DNA of 64,000 nucleotides from Bimuria novae-zelandiae CBS 107.79 (GCA_010015655.1 ML976747.1:107636-171635), one strand, 5' to 3'. Shown: positions 10,656 through 22,899, numbered from the stretch's first letter. The notes: a model not told the origin generated them from the sequence alone. Numbers and translations: made by a program.

Positions 10656-12582
10656 AGTCGGGCACCCTAGTTTCCGACACCCCATAGTTTCCGACAGCCC
10701 CGCAACCTCGCCCCCCACCATGCACCACGACTAAATATTAACTTTAAATAACTTAATTCTTTGCTAATTTTAAAAATATTTTTTTTACTATTTTCGCTGC
10801 CTTTAAATAGCTAGATATATAAAAGAAGATGTCTAGAATACGCTTGTAAACCTTAAATCTAGGGTTACTTTAGCTACTACTACTACCTAATATAGGGTCC
10901 CACGCAACACTCTTCGCGGCTACTTTAATAGTGCCTAACCTTATTAGTACGCTTATAACGGTAAATAATAGCTTATAACTATTTAAGAAGAGCTTCTAGA
11001 GAAATAGATTCTTTAATAAGAGGCCCTTAGTTATGCGCTAACGCACGCGCAAGTGTAGGCTATTATAATTATTATTTTTAAGTAATAGGGTAACTATAAG
11101 AACTTAGAGAAGAAGTAGACTAGTTACTTTATATAACGCTACCTAGCTATTAAGTTAAAATTAGGTTGCTGGACTAGCTAGGAACGCGTAAATAAGGCTA
11201 CTCTAGAAAATATTAGGCACTTATTTAACCTATACGAAATAGTAAGCTAGATTCCCCCTTAGCGCAGGTATAATGCCGACGAGGGCGGTATTATAGAGGG
11301 CTAGGGCATTAATAGGCTTGTTATAGGCTCCTTATAAGAGAGCCTAAACGCCGTACTAGTTAAGATAATAAATACCTGCACTTAGACCGCTATAGTAGAG
11401 TATATCTCTACGCTCGGCGTTGCTCTAGACCCCCTTATTATCTTTAAGGCTAAGAGCATCCAGGAGCAGTCGTTTAAGAAGGAGTTTTTAGCTTAGAACC
11501 TAGGCTGGCATGTTACCTTTTCGCAAAATAGATAGACGAGTAATAATATCGCTATTAAGTGGCTAGAAAAGGTGTTTTTGCTATAGACTAAGCCTAATAA
11601 TCCCTCTAAGGCACGGTTACTTATTATCGACGGCTATAGTAGTTATACTTTAGATAAATTTATAACTATATATTACTTAAATAATATCTACTTACTCCTT
11701 TTCCCTGCTTATACTTCACATCTACTCTAGACTTTAGATTTAGGCTATTTCTTAAGTCTAAAGGCGGCGTATCGGCGCTTTATCGGCGAATATATGGCTT
11801 AGACAGATAAAACAAAGCTTAAGAAGGCTAAGTTTCTCGAATTTTATGCAAAAGCACGTAAAATCGGCCTTCGAGAGCAGTGCATCCGATCTAGGTAGAA
11901 GGCAACAGGCTTATACCCTAAGAGCGTAAGGAAGCCCTTAGGTTCTCGCTAGGTAGTAGTGCGCGAACAGCCGTCAACACCACCCCCTTCTACTATAGAT
12001 ATTAGGACGCCAAAACGCGGCAGCGATATTATAAAGCTATTTTCTAAAAAGAACTTTTTACTAACTACACAATAATGCGTTCGGCTTACTACCACAGCGT
12101 TTAACTATACCTTAATAATAGTTACTATGCAAGACCGTAAGATTGCTTCCTTACGTAAGCAGGTGGAGCAAGCTAACCTGCTAAAACGCCGCAAAGTCAC
12201 AACTAATCTAAATAATCTCTTTATAAGTCTTGTAGAAGTTCTCTCTTAAACTAACTAAGAGCCTGCTTAACGTGTTCGCAAGGTAAGAAGCGTAGAGCAA
12301 GGGGTTATTATTATAAAAGAAGAGAGTAGCTCTAAGGAGAAAGTAAAGCAATTATTAGTGCAACGTTTAGCATGGAATTAATAACTAACACGACGGTATC
12401 TTAATCGTGATTTAAGTGTAGATAAAGAAAGCGATTAAAATCCTTTAAATACAATTTTTTTAATGCTTTTTCAAAATTATTTGATGAAGCTATGAGCACA
12501 TTCGCAACGTAGAGTGGTGGCAGCGGCGAAATTTGGCGGGGTGTCGGAAAATGGGGGGTGTCGGAAACTAGGGTGCCCGACT
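10656..12582 (+). mobile_element. Fot1/pogo-like DNA transposon P2
   Basis: A 1927-bp element with inverted repeats AGTCGGGCACCCTAGTTTCC... at 10656 and the complement ending 12582. TA duplications lie at 10654-10655 and 12583-12584. TAGTTTCCGACA occurs twice in the left repeat exactly 17 bp apart, and the right repeat has the same period. The 3' LTR of G reads CTAGTATATAGTATAATAGT uninterrupted around 19022-19041, so the empty target site is visible in the same window. The terminal repeats are well preserved while the interior is RIP-mutated. Confidence 0.9.
10960..12255 (+). pseudogene. P2 transposase (DDE, pogo family), RIP-inactivated
   Basis: A plus-strand frame interrupted by many TAA/TAG codons at expected Gln sites. 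Visible parts are a YNADEGGI segment (first acidic motif, about 11268-11290), LLIIDGYSSYT (second motif, DGHSSHT in relatives, about 11615-11650), and AYTSHLL followed by TLDLGYF (third motif, AHTSHLLQPLDLG in relatives, about 11710-11745). The order and spacing match Fot1/pogo transposases of the DDE_1 group. The C-terminal part is charged, and no zinc knuckle is seen. The His-to-Tyr and Gln-to-stop changes are those RIP produces. Confidence 0.8.
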
Positions 12583-12899
12583 TAATAGTTTCCCTATGTC
12601 TTTCCTACTCCTCGTAGTTAACTTCTAATACTATGAGTATATTTTTTATAATAGACTAGTAAATCTCCTAGTTAGTTATTCTATAGTTTATTATAGGATT
12701 GGATTATTTATAAATACCCCGCTATAACTATTAAGCTTTTAACTATTAAATATATCTATAAGGCGTTTTACTCTTGACCTATCTTTCCTTAACCTAGATT
12801 AGGCTTAGGTACGTAAACCCCTTATAATACTTTGACTACCTAAAGGTCTGAGATAATAAAATGGCCACGATAGCTACTATAGTAAGGGTCTTAATAAGA

Positions 12900-15800
12900 A
12901 GCGCGACTTCTACACTAATTATAAATACTATAATAGTATTAGCTAATTAGGCTAATAAGATATAATAGCTTAAGAAGTAGTTAGCTAAGCTAATAGCTTA
13001 CGTTTTACCTACTATAACTATAGAAAAGATATCCTTTAAGGTTCCTAAAGTTTATAAAGGTAAGTAAAAAGGACTTAAAACGTTCTTTATAAATATAAAA
13101 ACTTTCCTACTACTATAATAAGGATATCTTTAAAACTAAATAATGTAAGATTTTTATAGCTAGCATACATATAAAGGGCAAGGCAGCTAAGTAGCTTTAA
13201 CCCCTTACTAAAAACTATCTAGAGAACAAAGACAACATCTTAGAATATAATAATAAAACTAAAATAGTGTTTAAGGACTAGGCATCTTTTAAAGAACAGA
13301 TATAAATAATATTTAAAGAAGTTAATAAGGAATAATAAGCTAAGTGTAAGATATAAAAACTTAAATGAACTAGATTAGGTAGTACCTATATAGCTAAGTT
13401 TAAACGACTATAAGCTAAAATGAACTAGGATAACGCCTTGCTTTACGTAGCTTACTATAATAGGCTGAAAGAAAACGTTAAGGATAAGCTTATCTACTAT
13501 AATAAGGTAAATAACCTAGAAGGACTCGTAAAGCTAGCTATATAGATTAATAATTACCTCTACAAACAATAATTAAAAAAAGCGAGAAGGCTACTATATT
13601 TAACTTAACATTACGAAAAGCTAGAAACTATAGAAGGACCGTAATAAGGATATTATAATAGCTAATAAAGCCTAGGAATAGAAACTAAGAAAGTAGTAAA
13701 AGGGCTATAATAATAGACTATCTAACTAAGAATAAAAATAATATTTTAATAAAAAAGCATGCTGAGGATATAGAGAACAAGATTACGTTTAAAAAAATTA
13801 TTTAGAGAATAATAAGGGGTAAAGCAAAAAAGCTTAGATTATTTAAGTAATAATAGCTATGCTACGGGAACTAACACCTATACTACTAAAAACTAATAAA
13901 GATAAAGTTTCTAATATAGAACTTAAGGTTCTAGAGACACTAGAGGAAAAAAATAGAGGATAGTACTAGAGTATAAGGTCCTTCTCTAACTATTAGAAGG
14001 AAAGTGCTAGGTATATAATAGCTAGATGCACATAACCTAAGAATACACGTAAAACATTAAACTTAAAGGACTAAAGTTCACAATAATTTATAGGTTTGCC
14101 ACGAAGTACTAAGAAAACGTACTAGTACTAGAATGGTAGATTAAAATTTAAGAATAATATAAAAGGGTAGTCTGGTTTTTTTATAATAAAAAGATTACTA
14201 ACTACACTACATAAAGAAAGCACAAGTAGTAATATTACTAAAAAACCTTAATTATAAGTTTATTAGTAACTATAAACTAATAATAAACTACTATAAATAT
14301 TTTCTAGATAAATAGGCAGGCTACTATAAGGAATTAGGCTAGTAGAAGGGTTTTAATAATAAACACTAAATGCACGAGACATATAAAGAAGCCACAGTCT
14401 AGTATCTTAAAAGCATAAACTTAGGATTAATAGTAACTATAAGAAACTGATAGACAGAGGGCAAAAGCCCTAATTACCTATTATAAATTAGGTAGCTAGA
14501 TTATAACAGAGATTGTCTAGCCTACCTATATTAAAAAAATAGTAGTACTAGAGACAACACTACTCTATAGGGATCTAAAATCTTAAAAGTATCTAGTGAT
14601 AGGATACAGACAACATAAAGGATCCTAAAAGGAAGAAGAGGTTTGGCGAATTAAGGATACTAGGAGCACCTATAAAGCACTTTACTAAAAGTAATAAAAA
14701 TAAGGTAAAAACTAACACTAGTATAGAAGAAACTATATAAACTTAGAATAAGAAAGTAGACGCTTCCTAGAATAACTCTAAAATGACTAATAACAAATTA
14801 GAAAACTAAGGCGCCACTAAATAAAAGACCTTACTAGTAGAGACGCAACTATAAAGGTAAAAAAGGCGGGAATAGGCATAAATAGCCTACACCTAACTAA
14901 GAAAGTTATATTTAGTAGTTACTAAGTAATAGCGCTAATAGACCCTAGAGTAACTATATATCTAATATCTCTTAAAATAGTAGAGAAATATAACCTGCTA
15001 TATAGGAATAAGAAAATATTAATATAGGTAGAAATAGTAGATAGGACGTTATCGTAAGAATAAAGTAAAGGCTAGCTACGCATTGAAACAACGCTATTAC
15101 TTATTAGTCTAAATAGACTTTAGAGCTAATATAGCTTCACGATAATAAATCTTAGACGCTTAAAAATAATTATTAGTTATAATTAGCTATTATAACATAA
15201 TCCTGTTATTAATTAGTAGAAGAAAATAATACGAAGCTAAAAATCTATAATAAAGTTTACTAGCGCATAATAATTAAAATAAATAAGCTTAAAGATTTTG
15301 TATATACCTCTTACAGAGGGAACTGGTAAGAAATTAATAATTATAAGAATATTACCTTGTAGGATTGCAAGGATCTATAAGTAGGACTCTTAGGCAGTAA
15401 GAGTTATATAAGAAAGAGTAAGCCCTAGAAAGTGGGGCAAGAAACTCTGTCCATACCTAAAAAGTATAAAGATTTTGCAGAGCTATTTTATAAGCACGAT
15501 AGTAAAACACTCCTAAAATACTAGGAATAGAATTATAAAATCTATCTACAGGAAGGTGAAAAGCTACACCCTAAATAACTATAACTATTATCGCGAGACT
15601 AATAATAAGAGTTAGTAGAATAGTAAAAAAAAACTTAAAAAGAAAGTTTATATAACTAAGTAAAAGCCTAATAGCTTCTGCTATACTATTCGTACTAAAG
15701 AAAGATAGAAGACTATAATTATATATAGACTTTGAATAGCTAAATAATAAAATAATGTAGAACTAGTATCCCTTACTACTAATAATAAAATTTATAAATT

Positions 15801-18290
15801 AACTCTAGGGAGCTAAGTAGTTTATAGAGCTTAACGTATAACATGAGTTCTATTAAATACGTATATATAAAGGACACGAATAGCTAATAACATTTTAAAC
15901 ATAATACAGATTATTGAAATTCATAGTTTTACCTATAGGACTAACAAATACCCCTGTCACGTTCTAATCAGTGGCGAATAAGGCATTACACAAATACCTA
16001 GATATATTATATATAGTATATCTAGACAATATTCTAATATATTTAAACGGCACGCTCGAGGAGCATATATAGCACGTACAAAAGGTGGTGGCTAAGATAA
16101 AGAAATATGGACTACTCCTTTATCTAAATTAGTGTAAATTCTATACGATAAGAACAGAATACCTTAAATTTATAATTTAAGAAAGGGCGTAAAAATAGAC
16201 CTAAAGAAAGTATCTATAGTATAAAAATAGTTATAACTTAAGTTAGTAAGCGACGTCTAATCCTTCCTTGGATTTACTAATTTCTACTAAAAGTTTATTA
16301 AAGACTATTCTAAGATTACGACACTCCTAATAGAGATTACTAAAAAAAAATGTAAGATTTAAGTAAGAAAAAAATAGTAAGAAGCTTCTAAAAAGCTTAA
16401 AAAGCTTATTGCACAGTACCCCTCCTATAAATGCATAATCTAAAGAAACCTATAAGGGTTAAAATAAATATATTAGACTACGCACTAGGAGAGATTCTCA
16501 TATTATAGTATAATAATAGAAAATAGAGACTAGTGTACTATTATTTAAGAAAGTTCTTAAGAGTAGAACTTAATTACAATACTTATAATAAGGAACTACT
16601 AGGAATAGTAAACGCCTTTAAATAATAAGAAGCCTAGCTTACAAGGGTACGCTTTAAGATAAAGGTGTAAATAGACTACTAAAACCTTACTAGCTTTATG
16701 TTAACTAAGAAGATTAACAGGCAATAAGTATAATAAGTAGAATCCTTAGTAAACTTTAAATTTACTATATATTATTAACTTAAAACGCTTAATAATGCAG
16801 TAGACGCCTTAAGAAGGGAGCTAAATTTTAGAGAAGGTAAATTTAATCTATATAATGTAGTGCTACGTATAAGGAGCAATAAAAGAATTAAATACAATTA
16901 GTAAAAGATTAAGGTCCGCGCAATCAGCCTATAGTATATAAGACTAGAAGTATATAATTTTTAAGACTATGGCTAACTCACGATAGTGTAGCGCGAGGAA
17001 TACGATCTATTTTAGAATAGAATTAATAAAACACGACGGGATTATAGAGGCAGAGTTATTATAAAAACGGAATACAAAGAGACCTTAAATAGAAGATTAT
17101 ACAAACTTAGAGAATAGGGTTAACTAGGTATTAAAGAAACGACGCGTAGGATCGCGAATAAATATACTATTTCTAGACTTAAGTAGGCCGTAACTTAAGT
17201 TATAAGTAACTATTTAGTATGTTACAAAAATAAGCTAAAGAGATATAAGTCTTATAGACTACTATAGCTACTATAAGTAGCTAAAAGACTATAGCAGAGC
17301 GTAATAATAGACTTTATAATAAAACTTATAAAATTACTATAGCTAGTAACAAAACAGATGTACAATACTATTTTAGTAATAGTAGACTACTTAATAAAGG
17401 TAGCTAAGTTTAGGCCTATTAAAGAATCTATAATAGTAGAGGAACTAGCCTATCAGGTAGATTATATAGTATTTACAGAACACGGGTCACTAGAAGAATT
17501 TATTATAGATAAAGATAAGCTCTTTATATCTAAGTATTAGAATACCTTTATAGTAGCTTTAGGCGTTAATAGAAAGCTCCTAACGAGTTTCCACCCCTAG
17601 ACTAACGGACAAACGGAACATACGAATTATACTCTAGAATAATATCTATAATTCTACGTTAATAAGTACTATAATAACTAAGTAGTATTACTACTAAGAG
17701 CCTAACTAGCGTATAATGGTGTAAGGTTAGGTATAACATAATACTCTCCACACTATGCAAACTACAAATATAAGCTAATTACTTATTAAGATCTAAAGAT
17801 AAAGAAACTTTACAAAGTCCTATAAGAATAAATTACCTAAAAAACTCTTATAGTATTTAAGAACGCCAACAAGTAATGTATTAAAAGACTAACCCTTAAA
17901 AAGGAGGATAAAGTATTCCTATTATAAAAAAAAATCTAAGGATAAAATAACTTAGCAGAAAACTAGATTACCTCTAAGAAGTCATTTTTAAGGTACAAGA
18001 AAATAAGGGACCTGTTATAACTAAATTACTTTTACTACTAAGTACAAAGATACATCCTATATTCTATATATTACTTTTAGAACTAGCATCCCTAGACGCT
18101 CTAGTTAAGATCTAGTTTAACTTAGAAGATAATAAATATAAGGTTAAGGAAATTAGGAACCTAAGAATAATTTAAGATTAGCTTAAGAATTTAGTTAAGT
18201 AGAAAGGATAGCTAGAATAATATAATACCTAGAAACCTAAAAGAAATCTTACGAACTATATAAGACTAGTAGAGGACGACTACTAGCAGG
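12900..18290 (+). pseudogene. gag-pol of Gypsy G with chromodomain, RIP-inactivated
   Basis: Domains are recognisable through the stops. Reverse transcriptase: LPIGLTNTPVTF at about 15930-15965 and YLDNILIY near 16016-16040, where the catalytic YLDD has become YLDN. RNase H lies at about 16.45-16.7 kb. Integrase: the only long open stretch, 17358-17540, reads VIVDYLIKVAKFRP and IIDKDKLF, carrying the first and second catalytic Asp; TNGQTE with the Glu follows near 17600. Chromodomain remains (NLVK-KG-LE-YNT, YLVKWKGWLEEYNT in relatives) lie near 18120-18260. Gag occupies about 12.9-14.0 kb and is too mutated for detail. The protein copied the element RNA and integrated the cDNA; the chromodomain would target heterochromatin. 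It is not functional. Confidence 0.85.
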
Positions 18291-18385
18291 ATCTATAGAA
18301 AAAGGATTAAGGACTAGTAAATCAAAAAGAAAGAAAAATTAAAAGATAAAAAAGAATTAAACAAATTAAGAGAATTAGCCTATAA

Positions 18386-18800
18386 CTAGCCTAAGTTAGA
18401 TACAGGTTTGGATAGTGAAACTTTAAGAACAATAGTAGCACCTATACTACCCAAAAGCGCTAGTAATAAATTAGAAACTTTTATAGCACGCTCTAATTCT
18501 TCTAGCTTAATTATTACTACTATACTTTTTAAAATACGATAAGGCTCCTTTTTTTTATTTATTAACGAACTTATGCTTATAAGTAGCTAGACGTTCTTTA
18601 AGCTCAAACACCTTTTATTAAAGTTAACGCTATTTATCGCGCGATTCACGCTACTCTATATTAGTTAAAACTATGCTATAGCGAGCCTTTACGCGGATAT
18701 AAAAGGCATAATAACCCGTTAATAACTTAACTACGTATTTTAGACCCTTCCTTTTACAGCAATCGTAAGGAACTAGTATTTTTAGACTAGTCTTTAAGAC
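18386..18800 (-). pseudogene. Antisense frame in G with a Zn2Cys6-like six-cysteine cluster, RIP-damaged
   Basis: On the strand opposite to gag-pol, between the chromodomain and the 3' LTR. Read from the LTR inwards, the frame starts in or next to the LTR (about 18800) and shows CKRKGLK, LLTGYYAF and IRVKARYS. If Tyr codons at TAC/TAT are taken as RIP forms of TGC/TGT, the spacing is C-x2-C-x6-C-x8-C-x2-C-x6-C (18678-18767), within the Zn(2)-Cys(6) binuclear cluster pattern. A charged stretch (EQRESRDKQ-like once TAG/TAA are read as Gln) follows. A one-base slip in an A8 run near 18550 moves the frame, which then stays open (KLEELERA...) to a stop at 18386. Function is unknown; DNA binding is inference from the cysteine pattern. 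Confidence 0.55.
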
Positions 18801-19283
18801 CTAGGCAATAACGCGACAAGGATAATTACTAGTAATATTGTAATGTAATAGGCGCATAGTGAGACACGGGGTAGCTTAGGTTAGTAGCCACGTGACTTGC
18901 ACTGACAGGCTTGGCAATAACAGGGAATCTAATGGGCTTGGCAGAGATAATCCTGCCTCCGACGTCTCTGGCGGAGATAACAGAGACAAGAAAGGGATTA
19001 GACAATAGCAAAGGCTAGAAAGACTAGTATATAGTATAATAGTTTCTATATATCTTTCCTGCTCCTCGTAGTTAACTTTTAATACTACGAGTATATTTCT
19101 TATAATAGATTAGTAAATCTCCCAGTTAGTTATTCTATAGTTTATTATAGGATTAAATTATTTATAAATCCCCCGCTATTGCTATTAAGCTCATAACTAC
19201 TAAATATATCTATAAGGCGTTTTACTCTTAACCTATCCTTCCCTAATCCAGATTAGGCTTAGGTACGTAAACGCCTTATAATA
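18770..19283 (+). repeat. 3' LTR of G
   Basis: Aligns with the 5' LTR from the block GGCAAT(G/A)ACG at 18804 onward and ends AACGCCTTATAATA at 19283. It is uninterrupted at the site where P2 sits in the other LTR. The left edge is approximate because the first 30 bases align poorly. The minus-strand frame at 18829-19011 is an accident of the LTR sequence. Confidence 0.75.
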
Positions 19284-19288
19284 TGCAC

Positions 19289-20858
19289 TTAAACGAATTA
19301 CACACTTTTATTAAGCCTATACTAACTTATAATTAACATATAATAGCTTAATAAAATAATAGCTAATATGCTTTACAGGAAGCAAATATATAGCTTATTT
19401 TATAATTTATTTTTAATTATTAAATTTAGTTACTCTAACGCACTACTACCATGTATAATACGCCAAAATTTACACTACGTAACTGACGCGCTAGCGTCCT
19501 TCTACGTGGTAAAATATAAATAAACTTAATAAAACTTATAAATAAAATAAAATATAATATAATAAGTATATTTTAAATCCTACTAAGTAAGGATACCTTA
19601 TAATTCTTACGCAGGTTTAAAATACAGTAAATACTTTACTTACTACGCATAGCTAAGGTAAAGTTAATAGAAACTAGCTAGTAAACTTTATTAAGCGTAT
19701 AAGTAAGCTTATAATAAAATTCAATTATAAAATAAACTAGTTTTAACTTATATAGAACATAATTGTAAAGTATAGTATACAAGATAAAGATATATAGAAT
19801 TTCAATAAGTCTAGCTTTACAATAGACGTAATTTTAATAAGTCAAAATGTCCGTACGCAGCAGCGTTACGGTCGGAATACTAGTTATCGCGCGAGAAGGA
19901 TGCGCGTGCACGTGCGCGAACAGCCGTGCGCGAACAGCCGTGCGCGAACATGTACATATTCTCCTTTTCGTCCGTACGAAGAACAAGACAAGCAAGAACC
20001 AGATGTTATTGCCCACCCCTACCATCCGTACGCTGTGCACACCGTACACTACTCTTACTCTTGCTACTTAAGTGCTTATCCCATAAGTAGCTAGCTAAAA
20101 GAGCCCATTCAACACAAAAGGTTATTACTAGCTCTAAAAGGCGTGGGAGGCTAAAGCAGGCGTACTTACGCTAAGTTTAGTAGTTAATATAAAATTATAT
20201 TAATTATATTATTAAATCTAAGTTTTTACTTACGTTTATTAACCTGTTTAACGCGTTAATAAAAAAAGCTTTTGTAGCCCTAGTTTAGCACCTTTTAATT
20301 TATAGTTAGTATTAAATTAATTAAATATATAATTAAAGTCCTTACTGGCTTCCCTAATTAAACCTATCTTTTGGTAGTTATAAATACCTAATAATACACA
20401 TAAAATTAAGAAGTAATCTACTGTAGTGTTAAAAAGGATTTTAACCGATATTTAAAGATTCCTAATACTAATAAAAAATATTATTATAATTTATAAAAGG
20501 CGCGTTGAAAATAGCGTATAAGTTTAAGCTAATAAAGGCCTAAATTAAGGAACTTAAGGAGGCAAATATATCCTACATAAAGCGAAAATTACGTAAAATG
20601 ATACGTATACAGGCTAGAGGAACACTACTTGCTATAGAAAGAGTATAGCTAATAGCTGAAAAAGAGCGTCCTGAGAAGAGGCAGCGCTTATAAGCAAGTA
20701 GGGAGGATAGTAGAGAGAGTAGTATATAGCGCTAAAGGCTTTATAGTAAGTATAATATGCTAGGATATAACGTGCGAACCTGCTAAAAAGTTAAAAAACT
20801 ATCTTTTAAATTAAATATAACCTTTCGTAGGTAATTTTAAGATAATGTTAATAGTAAT
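19289..20858 (+). pseudogene. P4 transposase remains with C-terminal zinc knuckle
   Basis: RIP-mutated plus-strand remains resembling P1. A segment NFNKSSFTIDVIL near 19797-19835 parallels YNFNKTSFIIGIIL of P1 (first catalytic motif). The C-terminal part, about 20545-20790, is charged (AEKERPEKRQRL) and ends in YSKYNMLGYNVRTC. With two Cys and one His converted to Tyr this is a C-x2-C-x4-H-x4-C knuckle, like the one closing the P3 transposase. The central part is disrupted around 19846-20095 by a foreign-looking, RIP-free patch. DGH and LLQPLD motifs are not clearly readable. Confidence 0.55.
19846..20095. other. RIP-free, CpG-rich patch with a 14-bp tandem repeat
   Basis: About 250 bp of normal GC content inside strongly AT-rich sequence. 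It contains GTGCGCGAACAGCC repeated head to tail (about 19911-19950, nearly three copies) and several GTCCGTACG/CCGTACG words. Three overlapping short open frames occur here only because the patch lacks RIP stops; none resembles a known protein. No clear inverted repeats or TSDs were found, so I cannot say whether it is an insertion or a protected part of P4. Confidence 0.45.
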
Positions 20859-21024
20859 AGTTATAAGGGGCTAGGTGCTCAAGGTACTAAAGGTGCTAGA
20901 AGAATACTTATAAATTTAATAAAGAGACTAAAGTTAAGCTTTAAGCTTTAAACTTATATATCTAGAATTTGTATAACTAAGGGTTAAAGATCTAAGGTAA
21001 TAGCTAGATATAGCCTATTATATA
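20859..21024 (-). repeat. 3' LTR of G2
   Basis: The block GGGGCTAGGTGCTCAAGG...AGAATACTTATAAATTTAATAAAGAG...GCCTATTATATA aligns along its length with 41833-41865 joined to 63688-63821. The unbroken GGTACTAAAGGTGCTAGAAG here is the empty target of element B. Confidence 0.75.
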
Positions 21025-21362
21025 CCTCTCTTCCCTCTATTAGGGATAAGGAAAAATCTGTATGTCTTGTCTTACTATATAACTTCGTAATTGTTTTGTT
21101 GTCTGCTTATAATCCTCTTACTATTATAAACCTCTTACTAGTTTTATTCTTACGTGTCTAATTTTATATTCTTACTATAAGTAGTTACTATAATAGTGTA
21201 TTCGCGCTAGTGCGTTTACTTATTATTATATATATAAAATCGCTTTTGGCCTAGCTTCTAAACCTCACTCTTTTTTACTCTCTTTTTTCTTATGTTAATT
21301 TTATACGCTATAATGTCTTGCTTTTAGCCTAGTCTACTCTAACTTTGTAATCTAATTCCTCT

Positions 21363-22574
21363 TTTTATTTTAATAAGATAGCTCGCCGTTCGCGTAATAG
21401 TTATAAGATAAAGACTTTTAAGCGTTAAAAATATACCATTAATTTTAATAATAAAATAAAGAAAGCCTCGTCCCTATTATAGTTACCTAATTACTAACTT
21501 AAAAGACTTAGCTTCTTAACATAAAATTACTATTTCTAACGTTAGCGTAATTTTTCTTAGCTAGCTTATTAAAAGTTTAGTCCTTCTAAAGTTTACAAAG
21601 TAAGTTTTAAACTTTTTTTTATACTTTCTTTATTTCTTCCTACTCTCTAACTTGCCTTTTTACTTTTCTAACCTTCTTTTTAGTTCTTTATTAGCCTAGG
21701 TGTGCGCACTTGCTAACTTAATAAGCTTAGCTTTTAAGGCCTAATTTTACTACACGCGATAATCAAGCGCTAGTATATTAATTATATTACTTATAAACGC
21801 GTTTATTAGTAGATACTAGCAGGCAAGATAGTATCCTATAAGGAGTGCCATACCTATAAGCTTACTAGCTACACTAAATAAGTATACTTTACTAACTTCT
21901 TCTCCTTAGCTAGATTTAACCTACCCTAAATAAAGTTAGTCGTAAAAATTTTACTAATATTATAGTTATTAGTACGGGCTGCCTTATAAATAAGATTTTG
22001 AAAAGTAACTAAAAGTAAAAGGCCTTTTTTACTAACTTTTAACAGGTTTTATTCTACTTATAAGGTTACTATTATTAATTACTATACCGCCTTTAAGAGT
22101 AATAATAATATTACTTTAAGCCTTATTACTTTTTTTAAGACTATTTAACTCTTAGAGCGCATTACTATTATAGTTAAAAAGACTATTAATCTTTTTTAGG
22201 TTTATACCACTAATTTTAAAATATTTTATTAAGAGTATAAGAACCCTTTTGTAAGTTCCTTTTAGATACTAAAGCTATTTTTTAAGGCTAATATTATGTA
22301 GCTCTCTAGTAAATTCGTGGTGCTAGATAAGGATATTATAATAAATAGTCTTTAGATAGTAAATAATGTCCTCACGGGAGCTAATATGCTTACTTAAGCC
22401 TACTAGGGCTTACCCTAGCAGCTTTAGGCTATTATAATTAAAGAGTATTTAAGTAAGGAGGATAACAGCTTCCCTAACCCTAATAGTATATTAGAGGGCA
22501 AAGAAGAAGACCTAGATATTATTAAAAAGAGTTTTACTATTCTTTTAGTAGCTAAAGACATTCCTCTTACCTAG
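21363..22574 (+). pseudogene. Long antisense frame in G2 between chromodomain and 3' LTR
   Basis: Codons in the frame of 21363 read for about 400 codons with stops almost only as TAA/TAG, as expected for RIP-converted Gln codons. Recognisable stretches include VSYKECHTYKLTSYTK (about 21822-21869), KFVVLDKDIIINSL, VNNVLTGANM and a clear acidic end, KEEDLDIIKKSFTILLVAKD (about 22503-22559). The composition is protein-like rather than random, and the opposite strand here is beyond the chromodomain of pol. I do not recognise a family, and no Zn2Cys6 pattern is seen. The start is not determined, and the end is taken as the TAG at 22572. Confidence 0.45.
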
Positions 22575-22899
22575 TTCCTCTCTTCTTTTTATTTTAGGTT
22601 ACTTTTAAGGCTCCCTTCTTTTATAAGGGTTACCGCTTATTATTATAGAAATTATTTAGTTTCCTTATTATCCCTAGTAGTTTTAAGGATTTTTTATACT
22701 ACTTTTTTAAGATTCCTTTCCTAATACATAATTTTATACTTTAATAATATTATTCCTGCTCTTGTGTTAGATACCTTTATTTAGCTAGATTTTTTAACTT
22801 AGTAAGATAGGCATTATAGAGCCTTCTTTAGGTCCTAATAGAGGCTAATTTAGGGGATATCACGATAGAAACTTATTAAAAGTTTTCTATTATAATTTT

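Larger units (their letters stand above)
10383..12829 (+). repeat. 5' LTR of G, interrupted by P2
   Basis: Starts TGTTACGATCTCCGG and ends CTTATAATA. The outer parts (10383-10655 and 12585-12829) align with the 3' LTR at about 18770-19283, for example the shared block GTGACTTGCAC-TGACAGGCTTGGC. The first 270 bp are only lightly mutated, whereas the part after P2 is strongly AT-rich. Length without P2 is about 518 bp. Confidence 0.8.
10383..19283 (+). mobile_element. Ty3/Gypsy chromovirus G, RIP-inactivated
   Basis: LTRs lie at 10383-12829 (interrupted by P2) and about 18770-19283. The TSD is CGCAC (10378-10382) / TGCAC (19284-19288), with one C-to-T change. Without P2 the element is about 6.97 kb and its LTR about 518 bp. 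LTR ends read TGTTA...TAATA, the latter a RIP form of TAACA. The order on the plus strand is gag, protease, reverse transcriptase, RNase H, integrase, chromodomain, which is the chromovirus layout. An antisense frame lies between the chromodomain and the 3' LTR. The element sits inside the left terminal repeat of P4. Confidence 0.85.

Noticed and set aside
18829..19011. A 60-codon minus-strand gene
   Set aside because: It lies wholly in the 3' LTR of G; the aligned 5' LTR copy is not open over the same length.
19834..20094. Three overlapping short genes
   Set aside because: All fall in one RIP-free patch, on both strands, with repeat-derived translations; no evidence of a protein.
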